Shown: in pieces, positions 8,901 to 15,979 of the stretch
Numbering within the stretch: the first letter of the stretch is position 1
How the letters are laid out: every line of letters begins with the position of its first letter
Origin: an uncultured Clostridia bacterium
GTDB taxonomy: Bacteria > Bacillota > Clostridia > Oscillospirales > Acutalibacteraceae
Reading direction: 5' to 3'
Length of the DNA: 32,453 nucleotides
NCBI GenBank assembly: GCA_947631945.1
Contig: CANRNI010000032.1
Location: 1 to 32,453, forward strand
Program-made: the position numbers and the translations under genes
The notes under the pieces: model-generated
The model's database searches: none
What the model saw: the letters and a program-made list of their open reading frames with translations, nothing else
Told to the model about the DNA's origin: nothing

Positions 8901-10348
8901 ATCCAATTTGCTAATTTTACAACATAAGGCGCAAGTCGTTCTCCAAAAGAGTTTTTAACTCCATCAACAGCTGATTGTAGAAGAGTAATGGCACCCTTCA
9001 TATTATCAAGCATTGTTTCCGACATACGCTGTGCCGCGCCGTCCGCATTGTTTAAGTTGTTTACCAATTTCTTGTAATCGGCGTCGCTTGCGTTTATTAT
9101 TGCCAACATGCCGGACATCGCTTCTTTACCGAAAAGCGTAGACGCGGCGGCTGATTGTTCTGCTTCGCTCAGTCTGCCTAATTTATTCCTTAGATCGCCA
9201 ATAACCGTTTTTAACGATTTCATTTTACCGTTTGTATCAGTAAGGCTGATACTGTATTTATCCATTATACCTGCCATTTCGTCAGTCGGAGCGGCCATAT
9301 TTGCAATCGATGTTTTTAAAGACGTACCTGCCATACTGCCCTTTACGGAAGCATTAGCCATTAAACCTAAAGCGAGAGAAATATCTTCAACACTGTAATT
9401 CATTGCGCCTGCGAGCGGGGCAACATATTTGAAGGATTCTCCCAACATTGAAACATTTGTGTTCGCACTACTGCTTGCTGTGGCAAGAACGTCTGCAAAA
9501 TGAGCGCTGTCTTTTGCCTGCAATCCGAATGCAGTCAAAGCGTCCGTTACAATATCCGAAGTTGTAGCGAGATCAAGTCCGTCCGCTGCCGACAGAGACA
9601 TAATGCCGTCGATACCTTCAAGCATTTGCTGTGTGTTCCAGCCGGCCATGGCCATGTAAGTAAAAGCATCTCCGGCTTCGGAAGCCGTAAATTTTGTTGT
9701 AGCTCCCATTTCTTTTGCTTTTTCGGATATTTGCGACATTTCATTTTCAGTCGCGCCGCTTATAGCTTCGACCTTGCTCATTGTAGCTTCATATGTTCCG
9801 TATGTATCAAGCACATCGCCAATACCGAGGCTTATTCCGAAAACAGTGCCCGCTTGCAATATAGGGTTTTTAAGTAAATTAAAAATACTTTTCAGCGGTG
9901 ACGTTACCTTATCAATAACGCTGACGGTGGTACTCCATGCCTTTCCGGCAAAGGTCTTAACTTTTGAAGTTACATTTTGTACTATTGGTGTTGCTTTATC
10001 TAAAAACTCAAGCGTACCTTTATAAACTTTTCCCGAAAAGCTTTTAACTTTTTGAGTGACGCTTTGAATTGTTGAAGAAGCTTTATCAAGAAAAGACAGT
10101 ATTCCCTTAAATGTTTTTCCGTGAACCTTATCGGCATTTTTTACAACCTTCTGTATTCCCGAAGAAGCCTTATCCTCAACGGTCATAGTTACCGAATGTT
10201 TTTTCTTTGAAGTATTGCTTAAAGTTTTATCAACCTCTTTAGCCTTTTCCTCAAAATCGGTTACGGACTTTTTGGCTTTATTCATTCCGGAAGATGTATT
10301 GTCGGTAAATTTAGCTTGCACATCAATTACTACAACTTCATCAGCCAT
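5999..10348 (-). CDS. Tail tape measure protein
   Basis: A 1449-aa protein that sets tail length and crosses the cell envelope on injection. Residues ~10-150 contain four or five degenerate ~30-aa repeats around 'L-D-K-A-T/S-x-x-I-Q' (DKA at about 59, 88 and 118, DKV at 146). Residues ~170-500 are the TP901-type core (ATTKFTASEAGDAFTYMAMA, 'AAPTDEMAGIMDKY', 'AASTLFGKEAMSGMLAI'). A Gly/Ala-rich hydrophobic stretch near residues 790-850 (AIAGVGAGAGIGAAIGSVVP) could insert in a membrane. Residues ~1000-1170 are strongly coiled-coil. The C-terminus (GYVTSRTLSWLAEEGTPEMV) is typical of the family. ATG at 10348 follows an AAAGGCGG site. Confidence 0.95.
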   Translation of the reverse strand: MADEVVVIDVQAKFTDNTSSGMNKAKKSVTDFEEKAKEVDKTLSNTSKKKHSVTMTVEDKASSGIQKVVKNADKVHGKTFKGILSFLDKASSTIQSVTQKVKSFSGKVYKGTLEFLDKATPIVQNVTSKVKTFAGKAWSTTVSVIDKVTSPLKSIFNLLKNPILQAGTVFGISLGIGDVLDTYGTYEATMSKVEAISGATENEMSQISEKAKEMGATTKFTASEAGDAFTYMAMAGWNTQQMLEGIDGIMSLSAADGLDLATTSDIVTDALTAFGLQAKDSAHFADVLATASSSANTNVSMLGESFKYVAPLAGAMNYSVEDISLALGLMANASVKGSMAGTSLKTSIANMAAPTDEMAGIMDKYSISLTDTNGKMKSLKTVIGDLRNKLGRLSEAEQSAAASTLFGKEAMSGMLAIINASDADYKKLVNNLNNADGAAQRMSETMLDNMKGAITLLQSAVDGVKNSFGERLAPYVVKLANWITSKMPQVQTAISKFMDKADEKARELQKTIKEFTSSDEWADSDVWGKLKIAWDKIISEPFSEWWNSKGKQKIIEKVNEIGQSIGKGISTALLTLLGIDVSGTLDAGESIGQSFAKGFAEGFDGEAVGEAIFSAIKKVFSKGAVAFDDFITPGDQEATASDKLAALALGYGGIKLAGGAFKLTKGLYNTGKTAKGAIDVIRGAKAVEDVGAASGTIAKIVGSTGNAMVGGSGLLGKFAGVGYKLRGADAAMYFSGSGMSGGAAAAVGAGAVLGGIVGGATLIKGGYDIYKAVDASKKGDKTEAKARGASGATAIAGVGAGAGIGAAIGSVVPVIGTAAGALIGAGIGGIAGWIGGNKWGESIREDAEAARYESEAMKEAVKDTELSADELAQKFQEAVNTNIAEHFGDMALSMQEISTLAKQIAFGDTTEFKNYSSAVSDAASSLELLQSATDSLNKWNWKIGLGVEFGIDDVESIKSTVEQFISGAKDYVEKKHYEFTASVSLLIDTESKEDSEIITNGNEFYGSLTKKLNEYGSELSEKTEIALKDGVISLDEQKELENLQNQISDITNKIANAENEAELEAIKIKFSGGQINAESFAALQTEIQEQVQESAASYQTALTTSITSLNLQLSEGAINQEEYDAQLEILKNGYKANIDSLNAQVADVQLEILGDAYSDILGDDAKSKLNNALTEAMKTGVNPVQWSAEETAEILGLSSISEESAAAINSFMSQIAASMSKKSLNIDVSSVGTNVSASVGNSIANTDTSPINMAVDSVRTNTENTIKDKFSEPFTASSDIDITLNYRITNPTANIGISGTGVSGSTKVTASVTGHAEGGYVTSRTLSWLAEEGTPEMVIPLGPQRRTRAVSLWEQTGDILGITPKRNALGGIVGSDSNEVDSDNLSYRFAGAGNIEINVGGITFQIDTNGNSDDILAAITVQKNAIVEVIGDALYEALAAQFENRPLSA

Positions 10349-10369
10349 TGTTTACCACCGCCTTTCTGA

Positions 10370-10573
10370 TTATTTTTTTGATTTGCTGAAATCTTTTGCT
10401 TTCAGAGGCCTTTCTCCCTCTTCAATGGCAATTAGGGTAGAAGCAAAAATAAATGCCCTTACTTTTTCCCAACAAATTTCTTCAATCGGGATTCCCAAAA
10501 CTTCGTGAGGGTATTTCGCTTGATTCTGCCAAATATAATGCAAGCAATATGCTGTACCGCTTGCATATATTAG
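10370..10573 (-). CDS. Tail assembly chaperone C-terminal extension, reached by -1 frameshift
   Basis: A 67-codon open stretch in the -1 frame relative to the upstream chaperone, with no start codon of its own in a useful place. It begins LIYASGTAYCLHYIWQNQ, continues KYPHEVLGIPIEEICWEKV and ends EEGERPLKAKDFSKSKK before a TAA at 10372-10370. Aromatic residues and 'W..V.AFI.AST' match what is expected of the second (T-type) part of gpG/gpGT-like chaperones. It fills the space up to the tape measure, where this part is normally found. The fusion would be about 247 aa; it recruits tape measure and tube subunits during tail assembly. It would be missed by start-codon-based gene calling. Confidence 0.85.
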   Translation of the reverse strand, partial: LIYASGTAYCLHYIWQNQAKYPHEVLGIPIEEICWEKVRAFIFASTLIAIEEGERPLKAKDFSKSKK

Positions 10574-11112
10574 TTTTTTGCTATGTCTATATCGTTATCG
10601 GCTTCATCCGAGTCTAATTCATCATCGCCGGAATAGCCACACAAATCGTCTATAACATCAATTACTGCGGATTTTTCACCGGGAAGCAAAACTTTATCTA
10701 TAAGTTCATAGCCTGTGCCTATAACATCAAGCTTTTCCTTAAGCTTTTGATTGTCCCATAATCTTTTCTTGTCCTCATCAACGGTAGCAAGATAGATAAT
10801 GCAACTGTTCGCAAGCGCACTATTAAACTCTTTTTCAATAGGCGGAAGCTTTTTGCCTCGCGGATTACGCATAAATGTCGTTGCCATTTTCCTTGCGTCT
10901 GACATGTCCTGTTCGCTGAGCGCATGAACCTTGAATGTGAAAAGAAGTTGACCCTTTCTTTCAATTCGTACGGTTTTCACGGAATTTTCTATCATTTCCG
11001 CCGCTTTTAAAAATCCGGCAATGTAATCAATATCTTCTTCAGTCGAAAGATTATCGGGCATACCGAGAGTTTCTCTTGCTTTTTCCTGTTTTAATTCATT
11101 GTTTGTTGACAT
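10570..11112 (-). CDS. xkdN: Tail assembly chaperone (XkdN-like)
   Basis: A 180-aa acidic protein between tail tube and tape measure, the fixed position of the tail assembly chaperone. Seen: 'DYIAGFLKAAEMIENSVKTV', 'FKVHALSEQDMSDARKMAT' and 'CIIYLATVDEDKKRLWDNQK', which match the XkdN-type core. The open frame extends to 11139, but ATG at 11112 has GGAGG (11125-11121) at the proper distance, giving MSTNNELKQEKA. The last codons are GCA AAA AAC TAA, placing a slippery heptamer on the stop. Unfused and frameshifted forms are both expected, as for lambda gpG/gpGT. Confidence 0.88.
   Translation of the reverse strand: MSTNNELKQEKARETLGMPDNLSTEEDIDYIAGFLKAAEMIENSVKTVRIERKGQLLFTFKVHALSEQDMSDARKMATTFMRNPRGKKLPPIEKEFNSALANSCIIYLATVDEDKKRLWDNQKLKEKLDVIGTGYELIDKVLLPGEKSAVIDVIDDLCGYSGDDELDSDEADNDIDIAKN
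10573..10579 (-). other. Programmed -1 ribosomal frameshift site A_AAA_AAC
   Basis: In the chaperone frame the codons read GCA AAA AAC TAA, so the heptamer A AAA AAC is in the correct phase for tandem slippage and lies directly before the stop codon. This is the canonical bacterial/phage -1 heptamer. Slipping back one base joins the 180-aa chaperone to the 67-codon extension. I did not identify a stimulatory stem-loop or upstream Shine-Dalgarno-like element with certainty. Confidence 0.88.
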
Positions 11113-11128
11113 ATTGATAAACCTCCGT

Positions 11129-11161
11129 AAAAAAATCACCCCTGCTTAACAAGGGGTGATT
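11129..11161 (-). terminator. Rho-independent terminator between tube and chaperone genes
   Basis: Arms AATCACCCCT (11134-11143) and its exact complement AGGGGTGATT (11152-11161) form a 10-bp GC-rich stem with an 8-nt loop. On the minus strand it is followed by a run of T (11135-11129, partly in the stem). The run ends just before the GGAGG of the chaperone gene. It would reduce transcription from the capsid/sheath/tube genes into the tape measure region, perhaps to give more tube and sheath than tape measure. Confidence 0.8.
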
Positions 11162-11182
11162 ATAACTAAACGAAAGATGTCC

Positions 11183-11243
11183 CCCGCTTCTTTAGGCGGC
11201 GGGTTCCACTTCCGTTTTTCGGCGGGAGTACAATCTCCCACCG
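11183..11243 (-). other. Structured intergenic region with two further hairpins
   Basis: The 180-nt gap between the tube and chaperone genes holds no open frame but folds well. Arms at 11220-11228 (CGGCGGGAG) and 11235-11243 pair over 9 bp with one G:U and a 6-nt loop. A second element pairs CCCGC (11183-11187) with GCGGG (11199-11203) around an 11-nt loop. Neither has a T-run. Together with the adjacent terminator this gives three consecutive hairpins. The GC content is clearly above that of the surroundings. It could be a structured RNA, an attenuator, or the relic of a small palindrome-flanked element; I cannot decide. Confidence 0.55.
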
Positions 11244-11292
11244 AAATGTTTAATGACGGCACAAAGCGCATTATCGAAAACTTATTATTTTA

Positions 11293-11757
11293 TTAAGCGG
11301 CGAAAGCCTTTATTTGTTCGGGCATTGCATTAACTCTGAACGACCATTCACGTGTTACAAGTTCGCCGGGGGTAAAATTAAACAGATTAACTGAACCGTC
11401 AGCTATACAATTTCTGTATGTTTGCCGTGATTCTTGTCCGTCAATCATTGAACGGTCGAGGACGCCCTGGAAATCATACGTGGGAGTATAGCCTGCGGCA
11501 AGCGCGTCAAGAAGCGGTTGCATCATAACATCGTCGCGTATATAAAATTCTGTCATCGTTATACTTATTGATACTCCTGTTGTTGTCGCCCCTATAAGCA
11601 AAGAACCGATAGGCTGAACATCCGCATTGGTTATGTTTAATGTAGCGGTAAAAGCCGATGTTTCCGCAAGAAAATAAGTTTTACCGTTGACGGTAACATA
11701 GAGCCTCCCATCTTTTCCGGACAACACTTTTCTTATGTCTAACATTTCATCTTTCAT
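11293..11757 (-). CDS. xkdM: Tail tube protein (XkdM-like)
   Basis: A 154-aa protein directly downstream of the sheath gene, where contractile phages encode the tube. Seen: N-terminal 'VLSGKDGRLYVTVNGKTYFL', central 'MTEFYIRDDVMMQPLLDALA' and C-terminal 'FTPGELVTREWSFRVNAMPE'. These match the XkdM/tube pattern of strand-helix-strand with a conserved 'E..F.V'. It would stack as hexameric rings inside the sheath. ATG at 11757 follows GAGGTGA; 15 nt separate it from the sheath gene. Confidence 0.9.
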   Translation of the reverse strand: MKDEMLDIRKVLSGKDGRLYVTVNGKTYFLAETSAFTATLNITNADVQPIGSLLIGATTTGVSISITMTEFYIRDDVMMQPLLDALAAGYTPTYDFQGVLDRSMIDGQESRQTYRNCIADGSVNLFNFTPGELVTREWSFRVNAMPEQIKAFAA

Positions 11758-11772
11758 AAAATATCACCTCAT

Positions 11773-13194
11773 TTAAGAATTTTGATTAAAGCGGAACATG
11801 TATCTGAAATAGCCTTTTTCAAAGCTGTCAATATCATCGGCTTCAATTACGAACCATGCCGATTCGCCGCTGTACGGATTTTCGGTATCTTCATATATGA
11901 TAGCTCCGTTTACAAGTTTACCTTCTGCAACCATATCATTAAGAACACCCTGAGCGGTCTGAATAATAATTGCGACACCGTTTTTATCGCAATTTATCTG
12001 ACCTATAAGTGGAGCGGTCGCTGTATCAATGCGCTGCATGAGTTCAAATCGTGTAGCTACCCTGCGGATTTTTTTCCAGCCGGAATCCTCATTAACGGCA
12101 GGATTTTTTAGCGTATTAACACCGCTGTCAAACCACACGGTACCGTCGGATGAAATTGAAGCAAGAAGCAAACCCGAATTTATTGCCGTTTCATATTGCT
12201 TGTTTGTGAACGGTGTTATTTCAGCAATGCCCGGGACGGTCTTGTGTACGATACTTTCCGTTGTAGCAGTTCCCGCAATTGCTCCGCATACAAGAGCTGC
12301 CATTCTATATCCATCGACTTTATTGCCGTTCGCGTCTGTGCCGTAAATACCCGAATAAACTATCTGCTTATTATCAAATGATTCAGCGGCGGCTTTTAAC
12401 GTCTCAAAGTCTTTATCGCTGTTGTCGCCGCCGAGAACGGCGATAACGAGTTTTCCTGTGCCGTAAACACGTTCAAGCCATGAAACAAGGATTGCTTGAT
12501 GTTCAGGCTTTACGCTGTCAAGGGCAATATAATTAAACACATATGTTTCAAGGGTATTCAAGGCTTTTGAATAGCTCTCGGTCGTTATTTCAGGATTACT
12601 TCCGCCCGTTAAAGCTGTTATTCCTACAATAGCAAGGGTTTTATCTGTAGTATCGCCCGCTTTTGCAGCAGATATATATTCCGATTGAGATACTGCCTCA
12701 ACCAGATTTCCTCCCTCATCAGCTCCGAGTCCGCAATCAAAAGAAAATGTTTCAAGTTTAGATGTTCCGTCATAAATAACTATTTCTTTTTCGGTTGTAT
12801 CTGCGGATGTTTTTCTTATCTGTACCGACAGAGGTCTGGTTCCCGGATATTTTGCGGTAACGGTAACAAGAGTTTCCGAACCCTCGGCATTGTTTTTGAG
12901 TTCCAAGGATGAGCATTTGCCGTTTTCGCCCATTCTTATGCAAAAAACTTTTCTTGCGCCGCCCTCAAAAAGAGATACAGCGGCGTCTGTTGTTTCTCCC
13001 GTACCGTAAGTATTTTTTATGCTTGTATCCTTTTCATGTACAGTGACTTTACCCAACGGACCCCAAGAGGCTTTGATCGGTATTGCTGTAATACCTGTTT
13101 CTGCTCCCGGCGTAATAACAGAACCCCTGTTTACATACCTCTGATATATTCCCGGACGCGGCTTAATTTCTCCTGCCGCATAAAATTCAGCCAT
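11773..13194 (-). CDS. xkdK: Contractile tail sheath protein (XkdK)
   Basis: A 473-aa protein. It opens 'MAEFYAAGEIKPRPGIYQRY' with the 'RPG.Y' signature, has the 'ASWGPLGKVTVHE' segment, 'LVIAVLGGDNSDKDFE' in the middle and ends with 'DIDSFEKGYFRYMFRFNQN'. These are hallmarks of PBSX-type tail sheath proteins; length fits the family. It polymerises around the tube and contracts on infection, making this a myovirus-like phage. AAGGAGG precedes the ATG at 13194. It follows the 80-aa gene by 1 nt. Confidence 0.95.
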   Translation of the reverse strand: MAEFYAAGEIKPRPGIYQRYVNRGSVITPGAETGITAIPIKASWGPLGKVTVHEKDTSIKNTYGTGETTDAAVSLFEGGARKVFCIRMGENGKCSSLELKNNAEGSETLVTVTAKYPGTRPLSVQIRKTSADTTEKEIVIYDGTSKLETFSFDCGLGADEGGNLVEAVSQSEYISAAKAGDTTDKTLAIVGITALTGGSNPEITTESYSKALNTLETYVFNYIALDSVKPEHQAILVSWLERVYGTGKLVIAVLGGDNSDKDFETLKAAAESFDNKQIVYSGIYGTDANGNKVDGYRMAALVCGAIAGTATTESIVHKTVPGIAEITPFTNKQYETAINSGLLLASISSDGTVWFDSGVNTLKNPAVNEDSGWKKIRRVATRFELMQRIDTATAPLIGQINCDKNGVAIIIQTAQGVLNDMVAEGKLVNGAIIYEDTENPYSGESAWFVIEADDIDSFEKGYFRYMFRFNQNS

Positions 13195-13195
13195 A

Positions 13196-13438
13196 TTAAA
13201 TAACCTCCTTAGTTTTAAATTTCTTTACGATTTTTTCAGCTTCAAAAAATGTCGTTCTGTTTACTCCCGCAAGTCTAAGAGCTGTTTTTACAATGTCCGG
13301 AGTAGTATCGAATTTTTCGCTCATAGAAGCAAACTCATCGGATGAAAAAACGCTTTTCTGAAAATCTGAAAGTTGACTTTGCGAAGCCTTTACCGAATTT
13401 ACGGCTTCGTCTGAATTTTTTGCTTTTGTCGTTGACAT
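13196..13438 (-). CDS. Small protein upstream of the tail sheath
   Basis: An 80-aa protein. The first ~30 residues are polar and likely disordered (SQLSDFQKSVFSSDEFAS). The C-terminal half, 'DIVKTALRLAGVNRTTFFEA' then 'EKIVKKFKTKEV', looks like a compact helical domain. Small proteins with this C-terminal pattern commonly precede the sheath gene in clostridial PBSX-like phages, but their role is not known to me. ATG at 13438 follows AAGGAG. Translationally linked to the sheath gene. Confidence 0.7.
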   Translation of the reverse strand: MSTTKAKNSDEAVNSVKASQSQLSDFQKSVFSSDEFASMSEKFDTTPDIVKTALRLAGVNRTTFFEAEKIVKKFKTKEVI

Positions 13439-13450
13439 TTTTTCAACTCC

Positions 13451-14311
13451 TTAATAAAAATACAAATTGTTAAGCGACGGACTCTTTTGATATCCATGTA
13501 AAATACCGTATGAGCCTTCAACTGTAAGTTGTCCTGTTCTGATTGGATCGGCGTCGGTATTGACTGTTAATCTGTGTATAATAAACTGACCGCCGTCCGA
13601 AAACATAACTCTGCCGTCTGCCGCCAAATTTTCTGTTATTTTTTTCACGATAGAATTTCGCACGTCTCTGTTCGGAGCCATAACACTCAAATGCAAATTA
13701 CTCTGATACCAAGTACAATGATATGTACTCGGTACAGAACTTGGCATAATACCGATCAAGCTCCAGTAGACTGCAGGTTTCTCATTTGTCGGTTTCATGA
13801 CCTCCGGGATTTCGTGTTTGCCTATAATCACAGCAGAAGGAAATAGTTGTTCTGTTTTTTCGTTCATCAAAGCAACGGGATCCGGTTCGGAAGTAATCTG
13901 AGGAGGAAACGCAAGCAAAGAAAAAGTCATAACATTTCCGAAAATTTTATTATCGGGTTCATTGGAAAATCCGTCCGAGCGTTCCCAAACAGCAGCAAAA
14001 ACATCATCGCCGCTTCTGAAAAAATAACCGTCTATAGCATTTTTTAAAATATGATTGATTTCTTCCGGCTGTTTGCTTTGATTGCTGCATATTACATCGG
14101 CTCTTAGCGTTCCGGCTGTTTTTCTTGCGACGTCGGTATTTGTGTCAATATCAAATACTACTTGTGCATAGTGCATATTGCTGTCCCAATGCTTATCCGT
14201 ATCATTAGGCGCAATCTGTAAAAACACGGCAGGTTTTTTACTGTATGAAGAAAGCAAGGACGTTAAATGTGCATCACTGCTAATATGACGATATAAAACC
14301 TGTTCAAGCAC
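13451..14311 (-). CDS. Tail terminator/completion protein with two halves
   Basis: A 286-aa protein, about twice the usual tail terminator length. Residues 1-135 (VFLQIAPNDTDKHW, YAQVVFDIDTNTDVARKTAG, TLRADVICSNQ) match the tail terminator fold pattern. Residues ~170-280 (VYWSLIGIMP, CTWYQSNLHLSVMAPNRDVR, 'LTVEGSYGIL') look like a second, diverged unit. It follows the gp10-like neck gene and precedes the sheath, the proper place for the protein that caps the tube. The start is GTG at 14311, with GGGAGG 9 nt upstream; no ATG fits. Confidence 0.65.
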   Translation of the reverse strand: MLEQVLYRHISSDAHLTSLLSSYSKKPAVFLQIAPNDTDKHWDSNMHYAQVVFDIDTNTDVARKTAGTLRADVICSNQSKQPEEINHILKNAIDGYFFRSGDDVFAAVWERSDGFSNEPDNKIFGNVMTFSLLAFPPQITSEPDPVALMNEKTEQLFPSAVIIGKHEIPEVMKPTNEKPAVYWSLIGIMPSSVPSTYHCTWYQSNLHLSVMAPNRDVRNSIVKKITENLAADGRVMFSDGGQFIIHRLTVNTDADPIRTGQLTVEGSYGILHGYQKSPSLNNLYFY

Positions 14312-14325
14312 TTTTATATTCCTCC

Positions 14326-14784
14326 CTATTTTGTGTACGGTTCTTCATATATTTTTTTTATTTGAGGCTTTGCCTTTTCAATGATTTTGTCAAAATGCGG
14401 TCTCGGAGCCATTTTTCCTGTCCCGTTTTCAAGAATATCGCCGAGGTAATGATTTCCTGCTTCGGTTTTAACATCATTCTTGATTGTAGAATGAACGGTA
14501 AAATTTTGATTGATTCCTTCGGAATACGTTTTTTGATGCCAAGAATTTCTGTATGTTCCGGTTCTGACAGCAGGAGGTTCACCGGAAGCGGAAGCTATAT
14601 AAGTCCTTCTTGTTCCCGGAACACGATAGGTACGTCCTGAACGTGAACCGCGCAATACAAGATTCTTTGCATTCATAAGCTTATTTGAAACTCTAACGCC
14701 TCTGCTTTTCAACTCGCGTGCAACAGAATCTGTGATATTTTTGCAAACTCCTTCGATTTCTATAGAGGCTTTACCGCTCGACAT
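14326..14784 (-). CDS. HK97 gp10-like neck/tail completion protein
   Basis: A 152-aa basic protein. The N-terminal helix contains regularly spaced Lys/Arg (VARELKSRGVRVSNKLMNAK), then an Arg/Tyr-rich loop and the family-typical 'YLGDILENGTGKMAPRPHF' near residue 120, where 'E-x-G-T' and 'A-R-P-F/H-F' are the conserved marks of HK97 gp10-type proteins. ATG at 14784 follows AGGAAGG and gives MSSGKASIEIEG; the frame is open 7 codons further but lacks a better site. It overlaps the preceding gene by 14 nt. Confidence 0.8.
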   Translation of the reverse strand: MSSGKASIEIEGVCKNITDSVARELKSRGVRVSNKLMNAKNLVLRGSRSGRTYRVPGTRRTYIASASGEPPAVRTGTYRNSWHQKTYSEGINQNFTVHSTIKNDVKTEAGNHYLGDILENGTGKMAPRPHFDKIIEKAKPQIKKIYEEPYTK

Positions 14785-15130
14785 TGAGTCCCTTCCTTTC
14801 CTCACAAAAATATACTGTAAAATGATTTAAGTCGCCCGGATTTCTCGGTTCTCGTTGAATATAAAAATAGCGACTTCCGAGCTTAAGTATATCTTGTTCA
14901 TGCGCAATTCGGCAGTTACCCCTTTGAACAATTTTGTGTGTTATCGGGTGTTCTGTAGTACTCCATTGCTGCTTTTCTTCGGGTGTTGCTTGTGAGAGAA
15001 TGCCAATCAAATGACTTTTTGAATTATATGAAATCTGTGTAGGTCTGCCGTTTTCTGTGACGGACGTATCTGCCGAATATATTTCAAAGCATTGGAATCC
15101 CTGCCCCGGACGCAAAAAGGAATGAAACAT
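14771..15130 (-). CDS. Head closure / head-tail joining protein
   Basis: A 119-aa protein between the connector and gp10-like genes. Seen: 'GRPTQISYNSKSHLIGILSQ' with a beta barrel pattern, 'THKIVQRGNCRIAHEQDILK' and 'RYFYIQREPRNPGDLNHFTV'. The order 'H.I...G....D.......Y.I.....P......' matches head-closure (stopper) proteins of the gp16/H-T-join type. ATG at 15130 has GGAAGGAG upstream. Overlap with the next gene suggests coupled translation. Confidence 0.75.
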   Translation of the reverse strand: MFHSFLRPGQGFQCFEIYSADTSVTENGRPTQISYNSKSHLIGILSQATPEEKQQWSTTEHPITHKIVQRGNCRIAHEQDILKLGSRYFYIQREPRNPGDLNHFTVYFCEERKGLNVER

Positions 15131-15137
15131 TGCTATT

Positions 15138-15536
15138 TCACTCCTTCCCTACATTGCTTTGCATATTGGTATGAAAATAATGTTCACCGCATACAGGGGA
15201 CTGCATTCCGTTAAGTCCGTTTGGAACAGAAATTGAAGATAACTCCTTTTTCAAATCCTTATACATAGCTCGCCATCTTTCCGCTCTCTGATTAAGTCCG
15301 TACGATAATCCATCAACTTGTGTATCGACTTCATATGAGAGCTTCATCATAATAGCTTCAAGACATTTGAGCTTTGCGGCTTTCCAGCTTTTGCAGGATT
15401 TTATTATTGACTCATACTCTTCATCACATAAAGCCGCCGATACCCCGCAAGATTCTATCACGGTATCTCCGAGTTCAAAACGCATTTGGTGCAGTCCGCC
15501 ATCCGCGCAATACTCCGGATGATATGTATATTTCAT
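15138..15536 (-). CDS. Head-tail connector (adaptor) protein, putative
   Basis: A 132-aa protein opening MKYTYHPEYCADGGLHQM, followed by two or three predicted helices with 'SIIKSCKSWKAAKLKCLEAI' and a helical end 'RAERWRAMYKDLKKELSSI'. Position (after capsid and a zinc-motif gene, before head closure) and helical pattern fit the gp6/gp15-like adaptor that binds under the portal. Its ATG overlaps the stop of the previous gene (ATGA). Family assignment rests on gene order more than on motifs. Confidence 0.6.
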   Translation of the reverse strand: MKYTYHPEYCADGGLHQMRFELGDTVIESCGVSAALCDEEYESIIKSCKSWKAAKLKCLEAIMMKLSYEVDTQVDGLSYGLNQRAERWRAMYKDLKKELSSISVPNGLNGMQSPVCGEHYFHTNMQSNVGKE

Positions 15537-15967
15537 CGGCTCTCACCGAAACCTTGTGTCTTTGCAATCTCATTATAGTGATTTATAACGAAAGTCTTTA
15601 CGTCTTTTTTGCAAACCGTTTCTTTAAGCAAAAGTAATTCATTTATATTTGTTATTTCGGAAACAATTTGCATTGCTTTTTTACTGTCGGAAAGCTGCAA
15701 AACTGTGAACACTTCTGCTATTTCTTCATTGCTCAACTCAACAGTAGAACTGCCGTCCTTGTTTATAACAGGGACGGCAGTGATGCCTTGCTCTTGAGTT
15801 CTTTTATCGTCGGTATTGTCATTGGTATTCTCATCGCAACCGTAAGCAAGATATTTCTTCTTTATAAGCGATTCAATTTCTTGTTTTGTTAAAAGGTCAA
15901 CATTGACAATATCGCCGATAAAATATTTATTTCCGCATAATTTACATGGTTTTAACGCCGTGTACAT
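15533..15967 (-). CDS. Capsid-associated small protein with CxxC motif, function unknown
   Basis: A 144-aa protein starting MYTALKPCKLCGNKYFIGDI, where the CKLCG pair may be half of a metal site. It is followed by a helical segment 'LTKQEIESLIKKKYLAY', a polar linker and a C-terminal helical region ('ELSNEEIAEVFTVLQLSDSK'). It lies 12 nt after the major capsid gene and overlaps the connector gene by 4 nt. GTG at 15976 is possible, but ATG at 15967 has AGGAG with an 8-nt spacer. Function not recognised. Confidence 0.6.
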   Translation of the reverse strand: MYTALKPCKLCGNKYFIGDIVNVDLLTKQEIESLIKKKYLAYGCDENTNDNTDDKRTQEQGITAVPVINKDGSSTVELSNEEIAEVFTVLQLSDSKKAMQIVSEITNINELLLLKETVCKKDVKTFVINHYNEIAKTQGFGESR

Positions 15968-15979
15968 TCCGACCACTCC

